Shown here piece after piece: positions 41,313 to 47,537 of a stretch of DNA of 50,424 bases (the stretch's first letter is position 1; the number at the start of each line of letters is the position of its first letter). The notes beneath the pieces were generated by a model. The model was not told the DNA's origin. It did not search any database and worked only from the letters and a program-made list of their open reading frames with translations. A program made the position numbers and the translations under genes. Origin of the DNA: a bacterium. GTDB taxonomy: Bacteria; Patescibacteriota; Saccharimonadia; Saccharimonadales; SZUA-47. The stretch is from the NCBI GenBank assembly GCA_030427365.1, contig JAUHWW010000004.1, positions 1 through 50,424 of the forward strand. The letters are read 5' to 3'.

Positions 41313-41359
41313 ATTATACCGGTTTGTGCATTTCCGGAAACCGCAATATCTGGTATAAT
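41313..41359. promoter_or_regulatory. Divergent promoters: murE (minus) and tRNA-Gly operon (plus)
   Basis: The minus strand has TATAAT at 41318-41313, 7 nt before the murE ATG. The plus strand has the extended -10 TGGTATAAT ending at 41359. The tRNA transcript would start near 41366, about 130 nt before tRNA-Gly. Confidence 0.6.
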
Positions 41360-41426
41360 CAACCCCTGTTACTATCACTGTAGCTCCCCGATAAAAGAGA
41401 GCATACTTTTTTTCGGAACGAGCGAG

Positions 41427-41494
41427 AAATTTTGTTTGAGGCAAATGCCAGGCAAAAAGTATCGTCTTTGCCTGGCCTAGCACAAACAAAATTT
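41427..41494 (+). repeat. Long nested inverted repeat in the leader of tRNA-Gly
   Basis: The outer arms AAATTTTGTTTG and CAAACAAAATTT pair perfectly (12 bp). The inner arms GCCAGGCAAA and TTTGCCTGGC pair perfectly (10 bp) around a 10-nt loop. The structure ends 3 nt before the tRNA acceptor, so the precursor tRNA carries a strong hairpin at the RNase P site. It lacks the conserved core of the tRNA-linked elements. Confidence 0.7.
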
Positions 41495-41497
41495 TGA

Positions 41498-41572
41498 GCG
41501 GGTGTGGTATAACGTTTATTATTCCTGCCTTCCAAGCAGGCGACGCGGGTTAGACTCCCGCCACCCGCACCA
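41498..41572 (+). tRNA. tRNA-Gly (anticodon TCC)
   Basis: Acceptor GCGGGTG/CACCCGC, anticodon stem CCTGC/GCAGG with loop CTTCCAA (anticodon TCC), T-stem GCGGG/CCCGC, encoded CCA. The T-loop is TTAGACT, with A where C56 is nearly universal, and the D-loop has GT instead of GG, which would restore a 19-56 pair. Confidence 0.92.
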
Positions 41573-41601
41573 CATGTTACTTGCAGTACCTTAGCTAGCA
41601 C

Positions 41602-41737
41602 GCCCTGGTAGCTCAGCGGATTAGAGTGAGGGATGCCTATGGCATGCCGCAAGGAGACTTTCCTCATCAATCTATGATTGATTGAGCGAAATCTCGGGGT
41701 CGCGGAACGTGGCGCGGGTTTCCCGCTGCTCGGACCA
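41602..41737 (+). repeat. tRNA-Arg(TCT)-linked structured element (5'-half copy)
   Basis: Begins with the first 25-26 nt of the downstream tRNA-Arg(TCT) (GCCCTGGTAGCTCAGCGG... at 41602). At the junction of D-arm and anticodon stem it switches to the element core at 41628: GAGGGATGCC, hairpin 1 ATGCC/GGCAT, GCAAGGAGAC, hairpin 2 with GAGA/TCTC at its base, then GGGGTCGC..GTGGC. After this comes GCGGG-TTT-CCCGC, a shortened copy of the tRNA anticodon stem, and GGACCA. The T-arm and acceptor 3' side are missing, so it cannot be a normal tRNA. Confidence 0.72.
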
Positions 41738-41782
41738 AACCCATTCACACAATTTAACAACAAATGGTTCCTTAATTGATAC

Positions 41783-41859
41783 GCCCTGGTAGCTCAGCGG
41801 ATTAGAGCAGCGGGCTTCTATCCCGCGTGTCGGGGGTTCGACTCCCTCCCAGGGTACCA
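41783..41859 (+). tRNA. tRNA-Arg (anticodon TCT)
   Basis: Acceptor GCCCTGG/CCAGGGT (first pair G-T), anticodon stem GCGGG/CCCGC with loop CTTCTAT (anticodon TCT), T-loop TTCGACT, encoded CCA. Middle gene of the Gly-Arg-His transcript. Confidence 0.95.
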
Positions 41860-41867
41860 ATTTAGAT

Positions 41868-41943
41868 GGCGGGTGTAGTTCAACGGTTAGAACGTCGGGT
41901 TGTGGTTCCGAAGACGGGAGTTCGATTCTCCTCACTCGCCCCA
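41868..41943 (+). tRNA. tRNA-His (anticodon GTG)
   Basis: An extra G at position -1 (41868) faces C73, as histidyl-tRNA synthetase requires. Acceptor GCGGGTG/CACTCGC, anticodon stem TCGGG/TCCGA with loop TTGTGGT (anticodon GTG), T-loop TTCGATT, encoded CCA. Confidence 0.95.
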
Positions 41944-41946
41944 AAT

Positions 41947-41977
41947 AAAATCAGCTGCAAGGCTGATTTTAATTTTT
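41947..41977 (+). terminator. Terminator of the tRNA Gly-Arg-His operon
   Basis: Stem AAAATCAGC/GCTGATTTT with a 6-nt loop, followed by TTTTAATTTTT-type sequence. Confidence 0.85.
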
Positions 41978-42033
41978 CAATGGTTATCCACTTGTTTTCA
42001 CAGAGCTGCTTTGCGATACTAAGCACAAGAATT

Positions 42034-42519
42034 ATGAGTCAAGAAGAAATTGATATTTTCCTACAAGTCGTTGTTGCCGTCTGTATGGGTGGAATCATCG
42101 GCATCGAGCGTGAGTTGTCTAAAAAACCAGCTGGCATTCGGACGCACATGTTTGTCGCAGGAGCAGCAGCACTCGTCATGGGTATCAGCACGCTGCTTAT
42201 CCACGACTTTGCCAATGATTTTGGCTCAGTGCAGTCTGACCCTGTGCGTGTTATAGAGGCGGTTATCGTTGGCATCAGCTTTATCGGCGCAGGCACTGTA
42301 TTAAAGAGCGAGAAGTCCCATAATGTTTACTACCTCACAACGGCGGCGTCTATCCTATTTGCAGCCGCAATCGGCATCACTGTTGGCCTAGAACGCTACT
42401 GGCTTGCACTGTGTCTTACAGGGCTCGTCGTGCTCACAAACTTAGCTGTTGGAAACCTCGAGCTAAAATATCTCGGGAAAAAAGAACACCATACCGATGA
42501 TGTTCACCCGCAGAACTAG
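42034..42519 (+). CDS. MgtC/SapB family membrane protein
   Basis: A 161-aa protein with four to five hydrophobic helices. GIIGIERELSKKPAGIRTHMFVAGAAALVM near 18-47 is the MgtC signature (G-x-E-R-x5-K-x-A-G-x-R-T). The C-terminal soluble domain of long MgtC proteins is absent. Members help with low-magnesium or stress survival and control ATP synthase in some bacteria; the role here is unknown. I place the start at 42034; a longer frame reaches into tRNA-His and is not credible. Confidence 0.9.
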   Translation: MSQEEIDIFLQVVVAVCMGGIIGIERELSKKPAGIRTHMFVAGAAALVMGISTLLIHDFANDFGSVQSDPVRVIEAVIVGISFIGAGTVLKSEKSHNVYYLTTAASILFAAAIGITVGLERYWLALCLTGLVVLTNLAVGNLELKYLGKKEHHTDDVHPQN

Positions 42520-42526
42520 ATAATGC

Positions 42527-43057
42527 TTAGGTGATTATTCTTTCGAGCACAGTTCCGAGTGTGTAGGCAATAAGCGCTGCTGCAACACCGAGTCCAAGAG
42601 TTTCAAGCACAGACTTTGCCTTATCAACTCCTGTTACGACAGCTCTCAAATAGCCGATACCTGCGAATGCCGCGAGCGTTAAGAATATCGAGTATATGAG
42701 TGCATTATCGCCGAGCTGTAATTCAAACATATAATCGGCAATGTAGATGACTAGTGGGACAAACCCAATGACAACAAAGGAAATAAACGTTGCAATTGAA
42801 GCCCCGAGTGGCGACTCTTGTTCTGCGGTATCCTTACTTTTTTTTGCTTCGAGCTGCTGATCGGCTTTTTCGCTAAGATACGCGCCAACCGCCATCGAGA
42901 ACCCGTCAGCGAAAACATTTGCTAACCCCAAAATCAGTATCACTTGACTGCTAAAGTTAGCCCCGGCAGCGCCAGTCACGATCGCGAAGGTCGTCACCGC
43001 ACCATCCATGCCGCCATAAACGAACTCACGCAGGTTGCTCTCAATTCTCCCAGTCAT
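42527..43057 (-). CDS. VIT1/CCC1 family metal transporter
   Basis: A 176-aa protein with five helices. LREFVYGGMDGAVTTFAIVTGAAGA near 9-33 and ILGLANVFADGFSMAVGAYLSEKADQQ near 42-68 are the VIT1/CCC1 hallmarks, holding the metal-binding Asp, Met and Glu residues. Family members carry Fe(II) or Mn(II). The cytoplasmic metal-binding domain between helices 2 and 3 is short. Convergent with the MgtC-like gene. Confidence 0.92.
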   Translation of the reverse strand: MTGRIESNLREFVYGGMDGAVTTFAIVTGAAGANFSSQVILILGLANVFADGFSMAVGAYLSEKADQQLEAKKSKDTAEQESPLGASIATFISFVVIGFVPLVIYIADYMFELQLGDNALIYSIFLTLAAFAGIGYLRAVVTGVDKAKSVLETLGLGVAAALIAYTLGTVLERIIT

Positions 43058-43086
43058 ACCTTTTAGTATCGCAGACGATAGACGGC

Positions 43087-43740
43087 TCAGGCAAGTGAGT
43101 TTATGAATATGACGGTAAAGAGTGGCGTAAATAGGTTGTCAGACCCGTATGGTGAGCTGTTCTCAAGGACAGTCGCAACTGCTGGCAACAACACCAGCAT
43201 CGCAAGCATGTTATTTTCAATTGTTTCTTGTCCGCCGATACCCCAGGCAATAGCGATTGATACGTACACTAGAGCAATATAGGCGACAGTGCCTGCGATA
43301 CTTTTTCGGAGGTTTTTCTTGCCAAAAACGTAATAGCTGTTGCTGCCGCCCCAGAACCGTCCTACAACCGCGGCGCCGCCATCAGCAAGCGCCATTAGTA
43401 AGATAGCCAGGGTGAACACCCAGGGCTCACGCGTAAGCAACGCGCAAAAAGCCATAGAAAGGGCAAAGAACAACTCGCCGTAAGTTCGCCGCTTTACCGC
43501 GTAAATCGCGTGAATGAGGCCAGTTGTACGCGAATAAATGAGCACGTTAAATCCGACCAAACTAAGCAGGAATATCACCTCAAGCGGGATGTAGTGCGGC
43601 CAAAATGCCATCCACATGCCCGCCAAAATATGTATAAATTTGCGTGCACGCTCGCCTTTCACAACACCTTTACGCCATAGTGCTTCTGAAATTAGCAAGA
43701 CGAGGCCAACCGGCAACAAGGCAATGAGAAGTTTTAACAC
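43087..43740 (-). CDS. SEC59/DGK1/VTE5-type membrane lipid kinase
   Basis: A 217-aa protein with six or seven helices. Motifs: GERARKFIHILAGMWMAFWP near 29-48, VKRRTYGELFFALSMAF near 81-97, MALADGGAAVVGRFWGG near 116-132, KKNLRKSIAGTVA, and TVLENSSPYGSDNLFTPLF near 190-208. These match the dolichol kinase / CTP-dependent diacylglycerol kinase / phytol kinase superfamily. The bacterial substrate is unknown; a polyprenol or diacylglycerol is likely. It lies 29 nt upstream of the VIT1 gene on the same strand. Confidence 0.85.
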   Translation of the reverse strand: MLKLLIALLPVGLVLLISEALWRKGVVKGERARKFIHILAGMWMAFWPHYIPLEVIFLLSLVGFNVLIYSRTTGLIHAIYAVKRRTYGELFFALSMAFCALLTREPWVFTLAILLMALADGGAAVVGRFWGGSNSYYVFGKKNLRKSIAGTVAYIALVYVSIAIAWGIGGQETIENNMLAMLVLLPAVATVLENSSPYGSDNLFTPLFTVIFINSLA

Positions 43741-43782
43741 AATGCATCGATTATAACACTGGTAACACCAGCAGATCTGCGG

Positions 43783-43788
43783 TATAAT
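43783..43788 (+). promoter_or_regulatory. -10 box of the tRNA-Pro locus
   Basis: TATAAT, 14 nt before the tRNA-like 5' half at 43803. The transcript would first make the element and then tRNA-Pro. Confidence 0.5.
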
Positions 43789-43798
43789 CGTCTGAGTA

Positions 43799-43942
43799 AT
43801 TTCGGGGTGTAGCTCAGTTGGCTAGAGTGAGAGCCGTCGGTGACGGGTCGCAAGGGAACCCACTCTTGAAAACTTGTTTTTCAAAGATGTGGTGACGGGG
43901 TCGCCGGAGGTGACCGCGGTTTGGCCCAAACCTGACCGAAAT
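43799..43942 (+). repeat. tRNA-Pro-linked structured element, upstream copy (5'-half copy)
   Basis: Starts with 26-27 nt identical to the 5' end of the downstream tRNA-Pro (43803-43829). The core then runs 43829-43914: GAGAGCCGTC, hairpin 1 CCGTC/GACGG, GCAAGGGAACC, hairpin 2 TTGAAAA/TTTTCAA with tip ACTTG, and GGGGTCGCCGGAGGTGAC. CGCGGTTTGG, the start of the tRNA-Pro anticodon arm, follows, then a short hairpin. ATTTCGG (43799) pairs with CCGAAAT (43936), giving a 7-bp closing stem. The T-arm is missing. Confidence 0.75.
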
Positions 43943-43971
43943 GTCACTAAACTAATTTACAATTTATATTT

Positions 43972-44048
43972 CGGGGTGTAGCTCAGTTGGCTAGAGTGCG
44001 CGGTTTGGGACCGTGAGGTCGGAGGTTCAAGTCCTCTCACCCCGACCA
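43972..44048 (+). tRNA. tRNA-Pro (anticodon TGG)
   Basis: Acceptor CGGGGTG/CACCCCG, D-stem GCTC/GAGT, anticodon stem CGCGG/CCGTG with loop TTTGGGA (anticodon TGG), T-arm GGAGG-TTCAAGT-CCTCT, encoded CCA. It is flanked on both sides by partial copies fused to structured elements. Confidence 0.96.
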
Positions 44049-44057
44049 AATAAAGAT

Positions 44058-44079
44058 CCGTCCGTTTGGACGGTTTTTT
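44058..44079 (+). terminator. Terminator of tRNA-Pro
   Basis: Stem CCGTCC/GGACGG around GTTT, followed by six T, inside an outer CCAAATAAA/TTTATTTGG stem. Confidence 0.85.
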
Positions 44080-44092
44080 ATTTGGTTTCTGA

Positions 44093-44230
44093 GGGATGAG
44101 ATGGGCTTGAACCGTTAGGTGAGAAGTGCCATAAGCGCACTTCGCAAGAGAATCTTTCAGCTATGAAACTTGTTTCATGCTTGAAAGTTCTGGGCCCGCA
44201 GAATGTGGGCAAGTCCTCTCACCCCGACCA
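44093..44230 (+). repeat. tRNA-Pro-linked structured element, first downstream copy (3'-end copy)
   Basis: An inverted tRNA 3' end (GGGATGAGATGGGCTTG, 44093-44109) and a direct one (AAGTCCTCTCACCCCGACCA, 44211-44230) bracket the element and can pair into a long stem ending in CCA. The core is 44121-44210: GAGAAGTGCC, hairpin 1 GAAGTGC/GCACTTC, GCAAGAGAATC, hairpin 2 with base AGAA/TTCT and tip ATGAAA-CTTG-TTTCAT, then GCCCGC/GTGGGC. The insert again falls in the T-loop (..AGGT, core, CAAGTCC..). Confidence 0.78.
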
Positions 44231-44238
44231 AAGAAAAG

Positions 44239-44263
44239 AGTCGTCCAAATGGACGGCTTTTTT
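44239..44263 (+). terminator. Terminator of the first downstream tRNA-Pro element
   Basis: Stem AGTCGTCC/GGACGGCT with loop AAAT and six T. Confidence 0.85.
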
Positions 44264-44283
44264 CTTTGATTAGAGGTAGGATT

Positions 44284-44543
44284 TGTAGCTCAAACCTCAC
44301 GGAGTGAGTCGGAGGTGAGGAGTGCTGCGTCTAGCACTCCGGAAACCCGGAAGCAGATTTTGAACTTGCTTCAAAGTCTTTTGAGGGCGGGGCGGGACTC
44401 GGCTGAATCCGCCAGCTGGCAGATCACCGAGATCGTGACAAAGTCCGGTGGCATTCTGCAAGGCAATCTTCTTCATCAAACTTACTGGATTGAACGAAGT
44501 TGCGGGGTCGCTGAAAGTGACCAAGTCCAGTATGCCCCGACCA
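44284..44543 (+). repeat. tRNA-Pro-linked structured element, second downstream copy (double)
   Basis: A degenerate tRNA-Pro body (GTAGCTCA near 44285, GTCGGAGGT near 44308) runs into core A at 44317: GAGGAGTGCT, hairpin 1 GGAGTGCT/AGCACTCC (8 bp), hairpin 2 ATTTTGAA/TTCAAAGT with tip CTTG, and GTGAC-AAAGTCC near 44435-44446. A second core follows: TGCAAGGCAATC near 44457, base stem GCAA/TTGC, GGGGTCGCTGAAAGTGACC near 44504-44522, then CAAGTCC and GCCCCGACCA. Two elements are thus fused in one unit, ending in CCA and a terminator. Confidence 0.68.
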
Positions 44544-44545
44544 AT

Positions 44546-44575
44546 AAAAAATGACCGTACCCATGGTCATTTTTT
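44546..44575 (+). terminator. Terminator of the second downstream tRNA-Pro element
   Basis: Stem ATGACC/GGTCAT extended by A and T runs, with six T. Confidence 0.8.
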
Positions 44576-44593
44576 AGTATCGCTATGTGCTAC

Positions 44594-45055
44594 TTACTGT
44601 TCACTACTCTGAGTATCTTCAACCTCAGGCTGCGTTGCCTGTTCTTCTTGCGACTGGCGAAGCTGATCGGTGTTAACAATTGGTGCGATATTTATGATCT
44701 TCGTCTCGCTGGCACGATAAATAATAGCGCGCTGGGGATACAGAACCAGGTAATCACCGGCCTGGATGTTCTCATAAAAATCAGGGTTACTCTGCTTTAA
44801 AATCTCTGGATCTTCGACGCGAGCGACGGTTGGGTTTTCATCAGATAGCAATAATACCTGACCGAGACTGCCCACTACTTGCTGTGTTTCTTCAAGATTT
44901 CGTTGCTCGACAGCTTCAGTTGAATCTTCTCTCGCCTCTTGAGCCTCATTCCAGTAATAAACAGCTGCGAATAATGACCCAGCGACGATGACAAAGGCAA
45001 CAAGCCAAACCCAAACATGATTTTTAGATGTTTTTTGCTGTGGTTGTGTTTCCAT
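44594..45055 (-). CDS. Single-pass membrane protein, 153 aa
   Basis: Not recognised. One membrane helix lies near 14-34 after a short polar N-terminus (METQPQQKTSKNH). A coiled-coil-like stretch follows (EAQEAREDSTEAVEQRNLEETQQ), then a small domain with DYLVLYPQRAIIYRASETKIINIAPI near 98-123 and a Gln/Glu-rich tail. By charge, the C-terminal part is probably extracytoplasmic. Last gene of the surface-protein cluster. Confidence 0.75.
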   Translation of the reverse strand: METQPQQKTSKNHVWVWLVAFVIVAGSLFAAVYYWNEAQEAREDSTEAVEQRNLEETQQVVGSLGQVLLLSDENPTVARVEDPEILKQSNPDFYENIQAGDYLVLYPQRAIIYRASETKIINIAPIVNTDQLRQSQEEQATQPEVEDTQSSEQ

Positions 45056-45094
45056 TACTTCCCCTACTTATGTATACGTTAGCAGTATTGTACC

Positions 45095-46465
45095 TTATTT
45101 TGCTTCTGTCTGCTGACTGTTTTCGTACTCCATAAGCTGCCTTCCTCGGCGATAGGTTACGATACTAAAAGGCAGCAGCAGGAGCAGAAGATATGCACGC
45201 TCCCACGAGATATCAGATCCCGGGCCTCTCACAACACTCACGCTGAAGTACCGCGTAAGGTTGCAATCGCCCTGGACAAAACGCACGCTACCGTTGTAGC
45301 TACCTTCCTCTAAATAGCGATGCTGGTACGTTCTTGGGCGGGTTGCATCGTGATCAAATCGTTCATCAATGCTATCATCGCCCCACTGGATTGTAGCTAC
45401 CCCATCGCCGCTTGTTTGCAGCACATCGATTGGTACAGGCTCCCCGACCGATAGTTCCCAAAAACGATACTGGCTCAACGTAAACAACTGTTCATTACAT
45501 GCTGAGTTGATTCTAGTAAATGATAACGATAAGCTTCGTGACAGTACGCTGCACTCTCCATCAATACACGCTTCAAACGTCAGTGTGACCGGGCTATAGC
45601 GTGCCGTATACACAAACGACCATTTGCCGTTTGCATCTGCGATAATTGACCCATACTCTTGTCCATCTTCGTAGATAATTATCTGTGCATTGGGCAGCGA
45701 ACGCCCGCTTACAACGACTGAGTCACCATCGATTGTGCTTCCGTCCTCCGGACTCTCAGGAGTTGGTGGCGGCAAAACAACGGTTGGCGACGGCGTAAAA
45801 TCAGGCTGTTCAGCTGATGCATCCGCCGCAATGGTAAATGACTGCAGCTTAGAAAAGTTGCTCTCTGATCCCCCTTGCGCCACTTTTACTTTTGCCGTGT
45901 AGGCGCCTGGATTTAACGATGCAGCGGCTAAACGAAATTCAAAATAACCGTTAATACTGCTAGTAGTCGATCGCGTCTGAAGAGGAGAAAGTTCTAATGT
46001 CAACGGCGCATTAGGCAAACTGTAGCCACTTAAAACAACGTCACCAGTAGAAATCGTTGCAGCAGAACGTCGGCTAAGAGTCGGGGGCAACAAGAAATCG
46101 ATGGAGGTTGTTTGCTGCGGCGTAACACTCAGCTGACGGCTGACTCGCTGTGAAGTAACCGACTCCTGATCGTCGAACTGGGCTGAGACTGTCTTTACTC
46201 CAGGCGAACTAACAAAATTCGATGAAAAATACCCATTACTATCAGCAAGAACTGATGCTTTCAAGTTTGAACCGCTAAACACCTGCACCAGCGCATTGGG
46301 AGCCGCGTAACCAGTTGCTTCGATCCTCGTTTCCGGTATCGTCAGCTGCACAGGCTTGGATATCGTAGACGCGCTTGCAATCGATGGCAACGTTAACACA
46401 CATATAAAAGAAAACGCGATTGATACCCTTAGCACACGTTGCAACTGTACCCAGGCCCTACCCAC
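45095..46465 (-). CDS. Secreted Ig/PKD-like surface protein with C-terminal membrane anchor
   Basis: A 456-aa exported protein. The signal peptide is at 1-32 (IAFSFICVLTLPSIASA). Three repeats of a bacterial Ig-like domain follow, each with an A/L-P-N-A-x-x-x-x-x strand turn and an N-G-Y-F / N-G-K-W loop (near 55-85, 148-180 and 255-285). A PKD-like domain with IQWGDDSIDERFDHD lies near 362-376. A C-terminal helix (YLLLLLLPFSIV) and a basic tail anchor it. Likely an adhesin or structural pilus-like component. An 11-nt gap separates it from the upstream DUF916-like gene. Confidence 0.8.
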   Translation of the reverse strand: MGRAWVQLQRVLRVSIAFSFICVLTLPSIASASTISKPVQLTIPETRIEATGYAAPNALVQVFSGSNLKASVLADSNGYFSSNFVSSPGVKTVSAQFDDQESVTSQRVSRQLSVTPQQTTSIDFLLPPTLSRRSAATISTGDVVLSGYSLPNAPLTLELSPLQTRSTTSSINGYFEFRLAAASLNPGAYTAKVKVAQGGSESNFSKLQSFTIAADASAEQPDFTPSPTVVLPPPTPESPEDGSTIDGDSVVVSGRSLPNAQIIIYEDGQEYGSIIADANGKWSFVYTARYSPVTLTFEACIDGECSVLSRSLSLSFTRINSACNEQLFTLSQYRFWELSVGEPVPIDVLQTSGDGVATIQWGDDSIDERFDHDATRPRTYQHRYLEEGSYNGSVRFVQGDCNLTRYFSVSVVRGPGSDISWERAYLLLLLLPFSIVTYRRGRQLMEYENSQQTEAK

Positions 46466-46476
46466 AAACGTTCCTG

Positions 46477-47445
46477 CTACTCCTTCGGCTGGTCTTTACC
46501 GCGCAGGGCGTTGGCAGCTCGCTTCAGTCTATCGTTGAACTTTACCATAACGAAAATAATGATGCCGACCAGAAGAACAATCGGCACAATTGTTTGCCAT
46601 GGAATAAACGTCACACTCGTTGTCGCAACTCTAATTTCATCATTTTCACCATATACAAGGCTTAATGTTGCGGTGTAGCGACCAATCTGGAAGCCTTCTG
46701 GCTGCCATTCTGTTGTGAGTTGCCTGATAGAACTAGGCAAGACATTACGCCGCTCCACGTCGAGTTCGGCAACCTGGCTGCCGAACATGTTTTCAATTGT
46801 GATTTTTGCCGTTGGCTTAAAGTGAACATTGCCAGTGTTTTCAATACGTGAGTAGAACTGCACACTATCTTCGTTCGAATACACCGATTTTTCTGCTCGA
46901 AACTCTGCAATCTCAGCCGTTTCTGTCGTATCGCCTGCAATACGTACGAGTATTACCGGGGCAATCTCTTGACTTACGAGTGCATTCGCTGTGTCGTTTT
47001 CTGGCGGTACTGTTTGGAACACCACCGACCCAAAATGGCTGCCTGGCTCAGCTGTTTCTGGCACACTAATCGCCACTTCATAATCCTGCGTTTTTCCTGG
47101 TTCGATAGCGACAGATTCGCTGGGCGACACCACTATCCAATCTGCAAGCGAAAAATCAGTATCATCAACGGTCAGGTCAACAGCACCTTCCTCCCCACGC
47201 GGAGTGAAATTCTTTGGCGTGGTGACAACCTCAATTGAGCCGGCAGAAGCATTGGTTAAACGAAAGGTGTTCCTAATAGTCTCGCCGGGGTTCGCCGTTA
47301 CATCCAAGAGTTGTGGTGAAATACCAAGAGATACCGTATCTTGCGCATCAGTTTGCGCCGTAACCAAACGTAGCGGCAACAAACTAGCTGCAATAAGCAG
47401 CGAGGCAACTGCCCACCGCACAGTGCGATTTAATACTCTCCCCAT
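46477..47445 (-). CDS. DUF916-like secreted protein with C-terminal membrane helix
   Basis: A 322-aa protein. Signal peptide 1-30, ending VTA. Then a DUF916-type beta sandwich: VSLGISPQLLDVTANPGETIRNTFRLTNAS near 38-67, FSLADWIVVSPSESVAIEPGKTQDYEVAISVPETAEPGSHFGSVVF near 97-142. A second domain has RIENTGNVHFKP near 200-211. A C-terminal helix (IVPIVLLVGIIIFVMV) and a basic tail follow. DUF916 proteins accompany WxL surface proteins in Gram-positive bacteria and bind peptidoglycan and WxL partners. The same arrangement appears here with the gene just upstream. Confidence 0.82.
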   Translation of the reverse strand: MGRVLNRTVRWAVASLLIAASLLPLRLVTAQTDAQDTVSLGISPQLLDVTANPGETIRNTFRLTNASAGSIEVVTTPKNFTPRGEEGAVDLTVDDTDFSLADWIVVSPSESVAIEPGKTQDYEVAISVPETAEPGSHFGSVVFQTVPPENDTANALVSQEIAPVILVRIAGDTTETAEIAEFRAEKSVYSNEDSVQFYSRIENTGNVHFKPTAKITIENMFGSQVAELDVERRNVLPSSIRQLTTEWQPEGFQIGRYTATLSLVYGENDEIRVATTSVTFIPWQTIVPIVLLVGIIIFVMVKFNDRLKRAANALRGKDQPKE

Positions 47446-47537
47446 ATATACCCTCTAGTCTAACCCGTTTACAGTCACCGGTGCAAGTTGACCATTAACT
47501 CTCAAAAAACAGTCACACGCGTAGGCGCATAGCCTTT

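Noticed and set aside
41866-42033. N-terminal extension of the MgtC-like protein
   Set aside because: It would translate tRNA-His and its terminator. The MgtC family start fits the ATG at 42034.
44284-44543. CRISPR array
   Set aside because: The repeats differ in sequence, are joined by tRNA fragments rather than regular spacers, and no cas gene is present.
43799-44575. Group I or group II introns, or a tmRNA, at the tRNA loci
   Set aside because: The cores are under 100 nt, lack group I P7/G-site sequences and group II domain 5, and sit in partial tRNA copies next to intact tRNAs. No tmRNA tag or tag-like frame was seen.
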